From Teredinibacter waterburyi (GTDB lineage Bacteria > Pseudomonadota > Gammaproteobacteria > Pseudomonadales > Cellvibrionaceae): a stretch of 64,000 nucleotides of DNA. The first letter of the stretch is position 1; each line of letters begins with the position of its first letter. Below the pieces are notes generated by a model. It saw nothing but the letters and a program-made list of their open reading frames with translations. It did no database searches and was not told where the DNA came from. A program made the translations under genes and the position numbers. The stretch lies in assembly GCF_001922985.1 (NCBI RefSeq), contig NZ_MRUH01000103.1, forward strand, positions 62,001 through 126,000, read 5' to 3'. Positions 36,349 to 49,717 of the stretch are shown piece after piece.

Positions 36349-38895
36349 TTACGATTGCGTTTTTAACCTAATCAAAATTTTCGAAAGTTCATCCAGCAAC
36401 TCAGCCGCATCTTGAAAGCGGTTTTCGGGTTCTTTCTCTATAGCCTTGTGAACCACCTTGCACAAATCTTCCGGTAGCGCGGGGTTTAGTTCTGTAAGCG
36501 CTGGTGCATCGACATTCATAAGCTGGTACGCAAAGGCGTTTATATTTTCGGTAACGAATGGCTGCTGACCGCAGAGCAGTTGATAGAGTGTAACGCCTAA
36601 TGAATAAATGTCGGTACGGCCATCAAGCTTGGAACTCTTCATTTGTTCGGGAGACATATATCCTGGAGAGCCCATAATCAGGCCAGTCTGCGTGACGCTG
36701 GTAGTCATGATTCTGGCGATACCGAAGTCGGTAACCGTCGTTTTTTCGTTGCTAACATCGTACATAATATTGGAAGGCTTTATATCGCGGTGGACGACGC
36801 CCTCGGTGTGGGCATAACTGAGCGCACTCGCGCAGGCAATGCCGATTTTAATGACCTTTTCGAGCGCTAATAAATTATCGGCATGGGTATATTTTTGAAG
36901 GTTATCGCCAGTGAGATATTCCATCGCAATGTAGGCTAGATCATGCTCTTCACCGACGTCGTAAATAGTAATGATGTGAACATGATTTAAATTACCTACC
37001 GCTTCAGCTTCGCGGAAGAATCGTAGCTTTGCCTCTTCAAGCGATGTGCCTTCATATTCGCGGGTTAGCTCTAATGTTTTAATCGCAACGGTGCGATGTA
37101 TACGAGGATCTTCGCCGAGGTAAACGAGCCCCATGCCGCCGCGGCCAATTTCTTTAATAATGCGGTAGCGACCAAAAGTTGGGTTCTCTAATGCGAGATT
37201 GGCCGAGTCTGACGCTATTGTTTGGGCGTTACCATCGACACTTGTAATGGCGCCAGTTAAGCCGACTCCGGTATGACTATAAGAGACCTTGCGCTGTTCA
37301 ATATCTTTAAAGTTAGGCTGAAAGGCATGGATGTAACTATAGACGTTGGCTGCTTTTGCATGCTGGCGTTTACGTTCGAAGTCCAAACCCAACCCATATA
37401 AGGCTTCGGCTAGCTCCTGATTTTTAACACAGCGTCTAAACTTATCGAAGGCTAAATCTAGCTGGCCTTGGCCCTGATAGGCCAAACCGAGCGCGCGATT
37501 ATTGGCGTCCTGCTCAAGCTCTGAAACAACTTGTTGCTGTTCCGTGGCAAAAAATCGTTTAACTGTAAAAAAAACATAGCCCAGAATTAACAGAATAATG
37601 GGAAGCACTAATGGCAGCCAAAGATTAAAGCGCGACATCGACTGAGCTTGAGTGAATGACAGCAACAATACCGCAGCGAGAGTAATTAATACGCTTGCAC
37701 GTCCAGTTACCTTCGGGATTAAAAGTATCAAGCACAGCGCTGCTAAAATATACGCCGCCAAGCTAACAAACACAGCCCAACTTGGAGAAGCGATAAGATC
37801 GCCGTTTAAAATGCTGGAAATTGAATGTGCTAAGGCGATAACCGGTGGCATGTTAGCGTCTATGGGCGTGAGTTGCGTCGTGCCGACGCCTTCTGCCGAC
37901 GCACCAATTAGTACGATTTTATTTCGGTATTTTTCAAGAGATAAATTGCCGACATAGGCATCGTAAAAAGAGTCGACTTGAAATGCGGTAGGATTATAGT
38001 TAGATCGATAAAAGAAAGGGTGAACGGCCAGATAAGCATCTGTTGCTATGTGTATCCCACCCAGATCAATGCCCATACCCGGCACTATTAGGATATCTTC
38101 ACTGCTTAGATTCAAACTATGCGCAGCGGTGACTAATGAAAGCGATGGGTAGTGTGCGCCAAAGTAGTCAATAATGAGCGGCACAGAGCGAATTTTACCA
38201 TCGCTATCGGCGACGCTGTTTAGGTGGCCTACACCTGCGGCAGCCTGGCCGAATCTATTTAGAGGTAATGTTACACCTTTTGCAAAAGGCGGAATAACTT
38301 CGCGGCCAGCGGTAAGGGCGCTACTAATCTTTATTGGAACCGTCTGCTTGCGAACAAAATCAGGTAGTTGCGCGTTGGGATTTCCGCCTGGGAGCCCCAA
38401 TTGAAACAGCATGGGTAATAAAACGTTTCCGGCAGTACTGATACTGGCTTCGAGTTGTTGGTCGGTATCTAAGGTTTGGATGACGGTGTCGAGATTATCT
38501 TTAATTTGATCGAGCGCGCTGACTTCAATGCCCGTCGTTTGTAAATCGTGGCGAAGTTGTTGCAGCGCAGCTAGGCCGCGATCCGTTTGTGGCTCAAACA
38601 AAAAAGTAGTAGCGACAATCGTTTTAGCTCCAGCGTTCGCGAGTTTGTCTATCAGTTGTGCTTGGAGCTCGCGGGGCCACGGCCAGCGGCCAAGGTTAGC
38701 GATACTTTTGTTGTCGATTGCAATGATTGCAATATCGCTGTTGGCACTACGACTCATGGTTTGTAGGCCCCAATCGTACGCGGCCAATTCAAGCGATTGA
38801 AGTGGAGCCGTTTTTGATAAAAGCAGAAGGCCTATGGAGATAACTAGCGCTTGAAACCAGTCGCTAGACCAGAGGGAGCGTTTGTGAGAAGCCAT
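36349..38895 (-). CDS. CHASE2 sensor Ser/Thr protein kinase
   Basis: An 848-residue membrane receptor kinase. After an N-terminal membrane anchor (about residues 12-30) a periplasmic CHASE2 domain extends to about 370 (SDIAIIAIDNKSIANLGRWPWPR is its typical opening). Three closely spaced membrane helices follow (about 380-450), then a TPR-like cytoplasmic segment (ALGLAYQGQGQLDLAFDKFRR), and a C-terminal eukaryotic-type kinase domain from GRYRIIKEIGRGGMGLVYLG to the end with Lys in VAIKTL, catalytic VHRDIKPSN (about 700) and TDFGIARI. All catalytic motifs are intact. ATG 38895 has AAGGG nine bases upstream; the upstream GTG 38928 does not. It probably responds to a periplasmic signal, possibly through the convergent FecR protein. 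Confidence 0.9.
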   Translation of the reverse strand: MASHKRSLWSSDWFQALVISIGLLLLSKTAPLQSLELAAYDWGLQTMSRSANSDIAIIAIDNKSIANLGRWPWPRELQAQLIDKLANAGAKTIVATTFLFEPQTDRGLAALQQLRHDLQTTGIEVSALDQIKDNLDTVIQTLDTDQQLEASISTAGNVLLPMLFQLGLPGGNPNAQLPDFVRKQTVPIKISSALTAGREVIPPFAKGVTLPLNRFGQAAAGVGHLNSVADSDGKIRSVPLIIDYFGAHYPSLSLVTAAHSLNLSSEDILIVPGMGIDLGGIHIATDAYLAVHPFFYRSNYNPTAFQVDSFYDAYVGNLSLEKYRNKIVLIGASAEGVGTTQLTPIDANMPPVIALAHSISSILNGDLIASPSWAVFVSLAAYILAALCLILLIPKVTGRASVLITLAAVLLLSFTQAQSMSRFNLWLPLVLPIILLILGYVFFTVKRFFATEQQQVVSELEQDANNRALGLAYQGQGQLDLAFDKFRRCVKNQELAEALYGLGLDFERKRQHAKAANVYSYIHAFQPNFKDIEQRKVSYSHTGVGLTGAITSVDGNAQTIASDSANLALENPTFGRYRIIKEIGRGGMGLVYLGEDPRIHRTVAIKTLELTREYEGTSLEEAKLRFFREAEAVGNLNHVHIITIYDVGEEHDLAYIAMEYLTGDNLQKYTHADNLLALEKVIKIGIACASALSYAHTEGVVHRDIKPSNIMYDVSNEKTTVTDFGIARIMTTSVTQTGLIMGSPGYMSPEQMKSSKLDGRTDIYSLGVTLYQLLCGQQPFVTENINAFAYQLMNVDAPALTELNPALPEDLCKVVHKAIEKEPENRFQDAAELLDELSKILIRLKTQS

Positions 38896-39113
38896 GGATG
38901 TGTACCCTTGTAGCTGTTGCGCCGCCACCTTTGTGTTGGGTGAACTTATACAGAGGGTGAAATACTATCAAAAATCACGCTGGGACTCGTGTATTAATAT
39001 CTAAATCTAGCCGTTTAACGGTCCGGCGCCTAGCGTTCAGCATCGAGCCAAGCTGTTGGCCCCGTATCCGCTAGCCCCAGCTCGGTTAGCGGTAGGATGC
39101 CTAATAGTGTGAC

Positions 39114-40977
39114 CTATAACGGGGGATCAAAGGCTAAGTAATTACGCCAGGAGCCATGCGGACTAATATCGGTTGCACCTAAAAGTCCCCAGTGATCGCA
39201 GATAAATCCGGTAAGCCAGCGGCCGTCGGCCAGCTCAACTTTACCTATCCCCAGTGGTGCTGGAATTTCATTAACAAACGAACCAAAGTTTTCGCTTGGT
39301 AACGACCAAACTTCCACTTCAATCGCTACGCCGCCGTTTTCCCGGCTATTTTCATCATTAGCACAGCGAACCAGCGCTGGACGTTTTACCGCCCCGCCTT
39401 TGAGCGAATAAAATTGGTAGTGCTCGCTGGTATGCGTCAGTTGTTGGAGTTTTCCGCCGCGTTCTTTTAACTGCCAGTTAAGTGGCAAACCATCTAAATG
39501 TGCACCACAAACGACAACTTCAACAGTGTTGCTAGGTGTGGGTGTAGCTGCAAGTGCCGACACGTCGAGATGAGCCTGCACGGACGGGGTGATTGTGCGT
39601 TGAATTGCAGCGCCGGCAGACAGCAGTATTTTATCTTGCATCGCGACATGAAACAGGGTGATACCAAAGCCTACGCCATTACTATAAAAGCCACAGGGAA
39701 TTGCCAAGCCTGCACAATCCAAAAGGTTCATAAAGTTAGTGTAATAGCCGAGATTGGCATTAAGTTGAATCGGGTTTTGTTCAACCTCTGCAATTGTATA
39801 CGCCCGCGGGTTGGTGGGTGTGATAATCGCATCGACCTTGGCGAGTTCAGCTAGCGCCAATTGTTTTAGTTCGGTTAATTTATATTGTGCTTTAAATGCA
39901 TCGACAGCACTAGGCGTAGCGCCGCCACTGATAATGGTGTGAATGGTTGGCAGCAGAGCGTTGGGTTGTTGCTCGATTAGGTTTTCAATTGCGGCATAAC
40001 GCTCGGATACCCAGGGGCCTTGATATAGAAGTTTTGCCGCGTCGAGAAAAGGCGCTAGGTCAATTTCAACAAGGTTAAAACCGGCCGCGCGGAGCTGATC
40101 AAGCGTTTGTTGAAAAAGTTTTTCCGCTTCGGCACTACCAAAAAAATGTAAATCTTTGGCGGAAGGAATGCCGAGCGTAAGACTTTTTTGTGGCAGATTA
40201 AAATAACGCTTACTGTTGTTATAGGAATTGTTGCGAGCGTAGCCGTCGAGAGGATCAAACACGGCTCCACAATCGAAGACACTATTAGCATCGGCGATGG
40301 ATTGCGCAAAAATACTCACGCAGTCTAAACTCTTACAGGCGGGAACAACACCACGAGCGCTGAGTAAACCGCGGCTAGGTTTAAGCCCGATAATATTATT
40401 GAGAGATGCGGGCACACGCCCAGAGCCTGCTGTATCGGTACCGAGAGAAAACGTCACTAAATTAAGTGCTACCGCCACGGCCGAACCAGAACTTGAGCCG
40501 CCGGAAATAAATTCTGGATTCAGCGCGTTTCTACAAGCGCCCCAAGGGGAGCGCACACCGACTAGGCCTGTGGCAAACTGATCCATATTGGTTTTGCCAA
40601 GAGGAATAGCGCCAGCCTGAATAAGTTGTTCTACAACAAACGCATTTTGTGTGGGTAGATAGCGATAGGCTTCGCAGGCCGCAGTGGTTTCGATACCGAC
40701 TAAATCAATATTATCTTTAATCGCAAAGGGAACGCCGTAAAGCGGTAGGGATCTACCCTCGCTGGCGGCTTGCTGTTCGCGCTCAGCAAATTCGTTTAGT
40801 TGTTGGCCTAGCTCGGTTTCTGACAGCAGATGAATCCAAATAGGGTTGTCAGCGTGTTGCAGTGCTTTTTCACGTAGCGCATAAAGTAAATCCGGCGGCG
40901 TAAAATCGCCGTTGCAATAATGTGCTGCTAAGCCTTTGATACTAAGGTCGATTTTATCTAAATTCAGTGAGACTCTT

Positions 40978-40985
<8 letters not shown>
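39114..40985 (-). CDS. atzF: Allophanate hydrolase
   Basis: Hydrolyses allophanate (urea-1-carboxylate) to ammonium and CO2, the last step of guanidine or urea breakdown by the carboxylase route. The 623-residue protein has an amidase-signature domain with the Ser-cisSer-Lys site: Lys in VPFAIKDNIDL and the serines in FISGGSSSGSAVAVA and DTAGSGRVPAS. From about residue 460 a separate C-terminal domain follows (VVVCGAHLDGLPLNWQL...HGSWRNYLAF), as in bacterial AtzF-type enzymes. Its start ATGGGTAA overlaps the stop of the carboxylase gene by 8 bp, so translation is coupled. It is the last gene of the operon. Confidence 0.93.
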
Positions 40986-44604
<3,619 letters not shown>

Positions 44605-44713
44605 GAATCGTTTAACCCATGCAGGGGCAGGTCGTCCCGCGTTAATTTCGCTACTGTACCGGTCGTCCGGTCAGCGTTATTACGTTAATGTTTGTAGATA
44701 ACGAAAACGTTCT

Positions 44714-45349
44714 CTACCAAATGTCGATTTTCACAGGCGTTGGATTGTAGCCGTTGCAGGGGTTGTTGAGCTGGGGACAGTTCGAAAGCAAAAAATATAC
44801 GTCCATCTTCGCTTCGAGCTCTACGTATTTCCCCGGTGCGGAAATACCATCTTCGAAAGTCAGTCCACCGTCTTCAGTCACGGGAACATTCATAAAAAAA
44901 TTGATGTTGTGGGTGATGTCTCTTTTGCTAATACCGCTGTCGATATTTTCAGCCACGGCGAGCATCCAGCTATCTCGGCAGGCGTGCATGCAGCGTTTAT
45001 CTAAAGCGTATCGAACGGTATTGCTCTCGGTTGCACAGGCTCCGCCGAGCGTATCGTGTCGACCACATGTATCGGCGCTAATGGTTAGCATTGGGTTGCC
45101 GTAGTTAGATACTAGCGTGGTGCCCGCGGTTAAATACACATTACCTTGGCTGCGAATGGTATCCATTGCGCTGTAACGTTCTGCGCTATTGCTAACACTG
45201 TAAAACAAACAGTCGGCGGCTTGGTTTCCCTCTGAATCTGTTATCCGTAGGGTTTGGCCTTTGCTGATTTTTTTAAGCAAGTAATCGCCAGCGGGCACGA
45301 CGATAGATTCAATGGCATCGCGAGTGGATAGTGCACTTTCTTTAATCAT
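44714..45349 (-). CDS. Carboxyguanidine deiminase subunit (urea amidolyase-associated, DUF1989)
   Basis: A 211-residue protein of the DUF1989 family, formerly only called urea carboxylase-associated protein. Family features: [33 protein letters not shown], the [11 protein letters not shown] metal-type motif with conserved His, Asp and Cys, and [15 protein letters not shown]. It pairs with the adjacent paralogue (45414-46148), and together such proteins (CgdA/CgdB) deiminate carboxyguanidine to allophanate and ammonium. Which of the two is CgdA and which CgdB I leave open. Cytoplasmic; in the guanidine operon between the ABC transporter genes and the carboxylase. Confidence 0.85.
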   Translation of the reverse strand: MIKESALSTRDAIESIVVPAGDYLLKKISKGQTLRITDSEGNQAADCLFYSVSNSAERYSAMDTIRSQGNVYLTAGTTLVSNYGNPMLTISADTCGRHDTLGGACATESNTVRYALDKRCMHACRDSWMLAVAENIDSGISKRDITHNINFFMNVPVTEDGGLTFEDGISAPGKYVELEAKMDVYFLLSNCPQLNNPCNGYNPTPVKIDIW

Positions 45350-45413
45350 GGAAGCTGTTCTCTTTTGTTGCTCTAGACGTTCGTTGTGCTGCGCTAGACG
45401 CGTTGTTCGTGGT

Positions 45414-46148
45414 CTATGGGTTAGAGCCTAGATAGTAGAGTTCGTTATTGGCGAAGCCACGCTTGTTTTCGTTGCAAGCATTTTTACATTGGTCATCTGC
45501 GGGTACTGGCTCAGCTTGCAGCAGTTCGCATAAGATCGGCTTGCGTGGATATTCGGACGCCTTACTTAATGGGTGCGGGCAGCTGTGCATCACCACTAAG
45601 GTGTCCATTTCAAAACGCAGTTCAATAGATGCGCCCGCGCGAGCGGCTTCGGTATCGAGATGTAAGTTGCCATCTGCATCGACGCCTACTTTAGAGAAAA
45701 AATTTAAGTTGGCGCCCATGTCGCGTTCATTTAAGCCGTATTTGGCGAGCTCAACTAAAAAACTGTCGTTGCCGTTCTGCTGCCAATTATTGTGTGCTGC
45801 CTGATAATTAAGCTTGCCCCACTTTTCTTCAATATTATTTTTGTTGCTGTTGCCGCAAACCGTATCGTGCCAACCGAAATCGTCCTGCACTATGGAACAA
45901 AAAATCCGACCCATATCGGAATACAAACAGTTTCCTTGAGTAAGTTTAAAGGTGTGCTGGCACTTTAGCGTGTCTGGTGCGTTGTAGCGCTCGGTTAACA
46001 TTTCTGGGTTATAGAACATCATGCCAAGGTTAGCACCGCCTTCGAGATCGGTTAGCTTCAAGGTGAGGCCGCGACGTATTTTTAACGACCAGTGGCTGGC
46101 CGCCGGTAGTTCATATTGGTACAGAGGTAATGCTCTGGTTGATTTCAT
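45414..46148 (-). CDS. Carboxyguanidine deiminase subunit (urea amidolyase-associated, DUF1989), paralogue
   Basis: A 244-residue DUF1989 protein, paralogous to the downstream 211-residue one. Shared blocks: [47 protein letters not shown] (His-Asp-Cys motif) and [17 protein letters not shown]. It has an extra C-terminal tail with three cysteines (CKNACNE and PILCELLQ regions). It should form the heteromeric carboxyguanidine deiminase with its neighbour. Spacing to the neighbour is 64 bp and to the upstream ATPase gene 68 bp, so the operon is continuous though not overlapping here. Confidence 0.85.
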   Translation of the reverse strand: MKSTRALPLYQYELPAASHWSLKIRRGLTLKLTDLEGGANLGMMFYNPEMLTERYNAPDTLKCQHTFKLTQGNCLYSDMGRIFCSIVQDDFGWHDTVCGNSNKNNIEEKWGKLNYQAAHNNWQQNGNDSFLVELAKYGLNERDMGANLNFFSKVGVDADGNLHLDTEAARAGASIELRFEMDTLVVMHSCPHPLSKASEYPRKPILCELLQAEPVPADDQCKNACNENKRGFANNELYYLGSNP

Positions 46149-46216
46149 GGTGGCAACGTCCGAAAATTTTAGGTGTTTCTAATGTTTAATTTCTAGTATG
46201 GAATCCGTCACGTTTT

Positions 46217-47056
46217 CTATCCAGCACTAGCGATAGAGGTGTCCGCCAGTATCGCCTCGTGCTCGGCTAGCTGTTCGGCGCTAGCGCGGTTGCGATCTAT
46301 ATTTAAATCGTAAGTAATTTGTGCACCGTAGGCGCCTGGTGCTTGAGTGTCGTGGCGAAGTTTGTCGAATACCCAAAGGCGTGTGCCGAGCGTAAAGGCT
46401 TCTTTAATATCGTGGGTAATCATAAATACCGTGAGCTTGTGTTGTGCACATAGTTTAGTGACGAGTTGATGCATGTCGGCACGAATGCCGGGGTCGAGTG
46501 CGCCGAAGGGTTCGTCTAGCAATAAAATTTGTGGCCGTTTGATAAGTGACTGCGCCAAGGCTAGTCGCTGCTGCATACCGCCGGATAATTCGTGTGGATA
46601 TTTGTCGGCTGCGTGTGCCAAGCCAACGGCGTCAATCATTTCTTTTGCTTCATCAAGTGCCTGGCGTTTTGCTTTGCCAAAAAGGCGGGCGAGAACAGGG
46701 CTTTGTTCGAGCTCCTTCGCCAGCATTACATTTTGCAATACGGTTAGATGTGGGAATACCGAATAGCGTTGGAATACGATTCCTCGGCTGGCATTTGGCT
46801 CGTCCGCTAAGGGGGTTTGCTCCAGCAATATTGATCCGCGCGTCGGGCTGTTGGTGCCCAGTAGCATATTTAAAAATGTGGTTTTTCCGCAGCCGGAGGC
46901 GCCGACGATTGTAACGAACTCGCCGACCTTCACTTGTTTATTTATTTGCTCAAGTACAACTTGATCGCCGTACTCTTTCCAAAGGTGGTTAAACTCGATG
47001 TACGGCGTATTTGGGCTGCTAGAGATTTCACTGCTAGTTGTATTATTGTTAGTCAT
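46217..47056 (-). CDS. ABC transporter ATP-binding protein, guanidine uptake
   Basis: A 279-residue nitrate/taurine-type (TauB/SsuB-like) ATPase. Walker A GASGCGKTTFLNML, Q-loop in GIVFQRYSVFPHLT, signature LSGGMQQRLALAQSL, Walker B LLLDEPFGALD and switch His in MITHDIKEAF are all intact. A C-terminal extension of about 40 residues (GAQITYDLNIDRNRASAEQ) is typical for the transporters found with urea/guanidine carboxylase operons. Start overlaps the end of the permease gene by 8 bp. Operon context and riboswitch imply guanidine as substrate. Confidence 0.9.
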   Translation of the reverse strand: MTNNNTTSSEISSSPNTPYIEFNHLWKEYGDQVVLEQINKQVKVGEFVTIVGASGCGKTTFLNMLLGTNSPTRGSILLEQTPLADEPNASRGIVFQRYSVFPHLTVLQNVMLAKELEQSPVLARLFGKAKRQALDEAKEMIDAVGLAHAADKYPHELSGGMQQRLALAQSLIKRPQILLLDEPFGALDPGIRADMHQLVTKLCAQHKLTVFMITHDIKEAFTLGTRLWVFDKLRHDTQAPGAYGAQITYDLNIDRNRASAEQLAEHEAILADTSIASAG

Positions 47057-47882
47057 TGCCGGCCCCTTTTTGTTGTGTGTGGAACCATGGAAAGCTGAAA
47101 AAAGATACCTTGCGGAGCAAGAAATCTATCGCAAAGGCTAACAGGGTGATCCAGAGTACATAGGGTAGAATCACATCCATAGAGAGATAGCGGCGCACCA
47201 AAAATATTCGATAGCCAAGACCGTCGGTGGCGGAAATGGCTTCGGCAGCAATTAAGAATAACCAAGCGGAGCCGAGCGTTAAGCGCACCGAATCTATAAG
47301 GCGTGGTAGTATTTGCGGGAGAATAACTCGGATAATTACTTGCCAGCTATTGGCGCCGAGGGTTTGTGCTTTAATGATTTGTTCGTCCGGAATTTCCCGC
47401 ACGCGCAATAATATTTCGCGCGTTATGGTTGGTGTTATACCAATTACGATAAGTACGATTTTCGAGGTTTCGCCCAAGCCAAATACGATAAATAAAATGG
47501 GCAGTATCGCCATGGGGGGAACCAGTGATATGGCGGTCACTAGCGGAGAAAATTTGGCGCGGGCGAGTGGTAATGCGCCCATGCTTACGCCGAGTACAAG
47601 TGCGACGGTTGCGGAAATAGACACGCCGAAGAATAATCGTTGCAAGCTGCTCCAGGTGTCCACCCAGAGGAGATAGTCGCCGGAGCGTTGATTCGGCTCA
47701 AAAGCCATTCTTTTAATCGCTTCTCCAATGCTGCTAAGCGATGGCAGTAATTTGTCTGCTGCGTTTTCAGCGAGGCGCGCATCTGATGCGGCGATATAAA
47801 GAACGATCAGTAAAATAAAGGGCAAGGCGCCGAGTACCCAGCGGAGTGGTTTTGACGGATGTAGGTTGACCAGTTTTTTCAT
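47049..47882 (-). CDS. ABC transporter permease, guanidine uptake
   Basis: A 277-residue inner-membrane permease of the TauC/SsuC type. One N-terminal membrane helix (about 14-32) and five more; the EAA loop that contacts the ATPase lies around EIPDEQIIKAQTLGANSWQVIIRVILPQILPRL. The 8-bp overlap with the ATPase gene shows translational coupling; the solute-binding lipoprotein gene lies 130 bp upstream. Substrate guanidine is inferred from the operon. Confidence 0.9.
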   Translation of the reverse strand: MKKLVNLHPSKPLRWVLGALPFILLIVLYIAASDARLAENAADKLLPSLSSIGEAIKRMAFEPNQRSGDYLLWVDTWSSLQRLFFGVSISATVALVLGVSMGALPLARAKFSPLVTAISLVPPMAILPILFIVFGLGETSKIVLIVIGITPTITREILLRVREIPDEQIIKAQTLGANSWQVIIRVILPQILPRLIDSVRLTLGSAWLFLIAAEAISATDGLGYRIFLVRRYLSMDVILPYVLWITLLAFAIDFLLRKVSFFSFPWFHTQQKGAGND

Positions 47883-48012
47883 GTGCAGTTTTATCCGATC
47901 AAGTCGTTGGGTATTGGGCTAAGTAGTTTGCTGTGATTGATTTGAGCTAGACCGCTTGGCTTAATAGCCGTGACCATACGGCCACAGCTAAAAGCTTGAT
48001 TAGTCGGCTTAC

Positions 48013-49116
48013 TTAAAGCTCACCGTCCGCGGCCATTTTCATATAGCTCGGATCAAAGCGAAGTTTTACATTGTTTTCGCTACCAAAAATTCCCGCAGGT
48101 GTTTCGATACCAATATAGCCAGCATCGGTGGCGCCTTCACCGAGTAAACCGTGTTTCAGCGAAAATTCCGCTACATACTGCATAGTGGTTTTGAGTTGGT
48201 CGCTAGAGGTAAAGTTTACGGCGTTAAGCGGTGAGTAAAACATATTGGTCGAAGCCAATTGCGAATCGAAACCGGCGAGGTCTGTGCCGGAGGCGACGCC
48301 CATAAAGGTTCGCGCTTGCATGCCGGCTTCGTCATTTTTACTCATGGTAGCCATGATTTCGTACCAAGCGCCGGTAAGCGCTTTGCCAAATGCAGGGTTG
48401 GCTTTTAGGGTTTCGGTGTTGACCACCATTAAGTCGATAATTTCGCCGGGAATATTAGCCGAGTCGAATACCTTATTTGCTCCGGGCATATCGGTAATTT
48501 CGCTTAATAGCGGATTCCAAGTTACCACCGAGGTTACATCGGAGGTGCTGTAGGCGGCAACGAGGTCTGCGTCGCTAATGTTGACCACGGTAACGTCTTG
48601 TTCCGACATGCCAATCGAGTCGAGTGCTCGCGCCAATAGGTAGTGGGAAACACTTAGCTCAACTAGGTTGACGGTTTGACCTTTGATATCGGCGAGCTCG
48701 GATTTTTCTTTTAGAACAACGCCGTCGTTACCATTCGAGAAATCGCCAACAATCAGTGCGGTTGAATCGACACCGCCAGCCGCAGGAATGGTGAGTGCGT
48801 CCATGTTGGTCATGGTGCAGCCGTCATAAGCGCCTGCGGTATATTGATTAATCGACTCGATGTAGTCGTTAATTTGGGTAACTTCGATTTCGATACCGTA
48901 TTTATCGGCCCACTTTTTAACGATGCCTTCTTGGGCGCCAAAGTCCCAAGGCATCCAGCCGACGTAAATCGACCAGCATACTTTGAATTTTGCAGGTGCT
49001 GCAGTAACGGTTGGTTCTGCGGTTAGGGTGGGCTGTTCCGGCGCTTTTTTGGAACAAGCGAACAGAAGTGTTGCGGCTAGCAACAGGGAAACGCTTTTCA
49101 ATAAAGTCTTGTACAT
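48013..49116 (-). CDS. ABC transporter substrate-binding lipoprotein, guanidine uptake
   Basis: A 367-residue protein beginning with a lipoprotein signal peptide whose lipobox is LLFACS (Cys at about 21), then a NMT1/TauA-like binding fold (VCWSIYVGWMPWDFGAQEGIVKKWADKYGIEIE; VTSVVTWNPLLSEI). It would sit on the outer face of the inner membrane and feed the permease. It is the first gene of the operon, with a perfect GGAGGTGAAGC ribosome binding site before the ATG. The leader upstream contains the guanidine-I riboswitch, so guanidine is the likely ligand. Confidence 0.9.
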   Translation of the reverse strand: MYKTLLKSVSLLLAATLLFACSKKAPEQPTLTAEPTVTAAPAKFKVCWSIYVGWMPWDFGAQEGIVKKWADKYGIEIEVTQINDYIESINQYTAGAYDGCTMTNMDALTIPAAGGVDSTALIVGDFSNGNDGVVLKEKSELADIKGQTVNLVELSVSHYLLARALDSIGMSEQDVTVVNISDADLVAAYSTSDVTSVVTWNPLLSEITDMPGANKVFDSANIPGEIIDLMVVNTETLKANPAFGKALTGAWYEIMATMSKNDEAGMQARTFMGVASGTDLAGFDSQLASTNMFYSPLNAVNFTSSDQLKTTMQYVAEFSLKHGLLGEGATDAGYIGIETPAGIFGSENNVKLRFDPSYMKMAADGEL

Positions 49117-49145
49117 GCTTCACCTCCAGGGTTGCACTAACGAAT

Positions 49146-49190
49146 AAAAAATAGAGAGGATGCAATGACACCGAATGTCATTAACCTCCC
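49146..49190 (-). terminator. Ligand-controlled terminator of the guanidine-I riboswitch
   Basis: On the minus strand GGGAGG (the last bases of the aptamer, 49190-49185) can pair with CCTCTC (49159-49154), enclosing a perfect AATGACA/TGTCATT inner stem with loop TTCGG and followed by TATTTTTTA. Because the outer 5' arm belongs to the aptamer's final stem, ligand binding should block the terminator and turn the operon on. Confidence 0.85.
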
Positions 49191-49328
49191 GGGCTTTTAT
49201 CCCGCCGTGTAACCTTGGGGCTCTTCATGAAAGGCCGTAGAGACGGCAGATCGACAAAAAGCGTTGCAAGGTCGACAGCTCTCGGACCAGTCATTACCTG
49301 TTGAAGGTAATCGGAACCCTAGCTGTCT
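49185..49328 (-). ncRNA. Guanidine-I (ykkC) riboswitch aptamer
   Basis: Read on the minus strand the leader contains all conserved blocks of the class in order: CTAGGGTTCCG (49322-49312), a stem ATTACC/GGTAAT, GGTCCGAGAG (about 49288-49279), and, about 60 nt later, ACACGGCGGGATAAAAGCCCGGGAGG (49210-49185) given here in two parts around the central GGGATAAAAGCCC. GACAGC (49327-49322) and GCTGTC close the first helix. The class binds guanidinium and typically activates detoxification or degradation genes. Here it precedes the whole guanidine transport and degradation operon, 70 bp before the first start codon. Confidence 0.95.
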
Positions 49329-49405
49329 ATTGATGCTGCATGATAAACCTAAATTCGGAGTGTGCTCAATAACGTGCGGTCATTGAATCCTCTTAAAGAG
49401 AATAG

Positions 49406-49421
49406 AGCAATTGCTGTGCCA
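49406..49421 (-). promoter_or_regulatory. Sigma-54 promoter of the guanidine operon
   Basis: The minus strand reads TGGCAC, AGCAA, TTGCT: an exact -24/-12 sigma-54 consensus (TGGCAC-N5-TTGCW). Transcription would start near 49396, about 70 nt before the riboswitch aptamer and 280 nt before the first gene. NtrC is the obvious activator since ntrBC lies in this window, but I could not find a convincing NtrC site in the 200 bp upstream, only a weak half-site GGTGC near 49617. Confidence 0.85.
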
Positions 49422-49717
49422 TTCACCAAGGCCGTGTCTTTGCTGGAGACACTATTTTCGTTTATCTCGGGTCGAACGGGCGTGGTTATGGGGAACTCGG
49501 GCTTATTATTGTTCATCTGCGGGGCAGTGCGTCTTTAAGTCGTGAGGGAGGCGGCAATGGCTGAGTTGAAATGGTGGTGTGCTGAAATGGGGCGAAAACT
49601 TCCATGTGATCCAGTGTGGTGCGATTTGACTCTGAGTAAAGAAAAAACGAGGCTGGCTCTAACTGCACGCAAAACGCTATAATTCGCCGCTTGAATAACC
49701 CCCTAGGCGATTTTCGC
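49422..49717. other. Divergent control region between the guanidine operon and hisB
   Basis: No gene seen. The left part should hold enhancer sites for the sigma-54 promoter of the guanidine operon. The right part holds a TATAAT hexamer at 49678-49683 on the plus strand, 34 bp before the hisB start and a likely -10 box; the best -35 candidate at the right distance (TGGCTC, 49654-49659) is poor. Confidence 0.45.
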
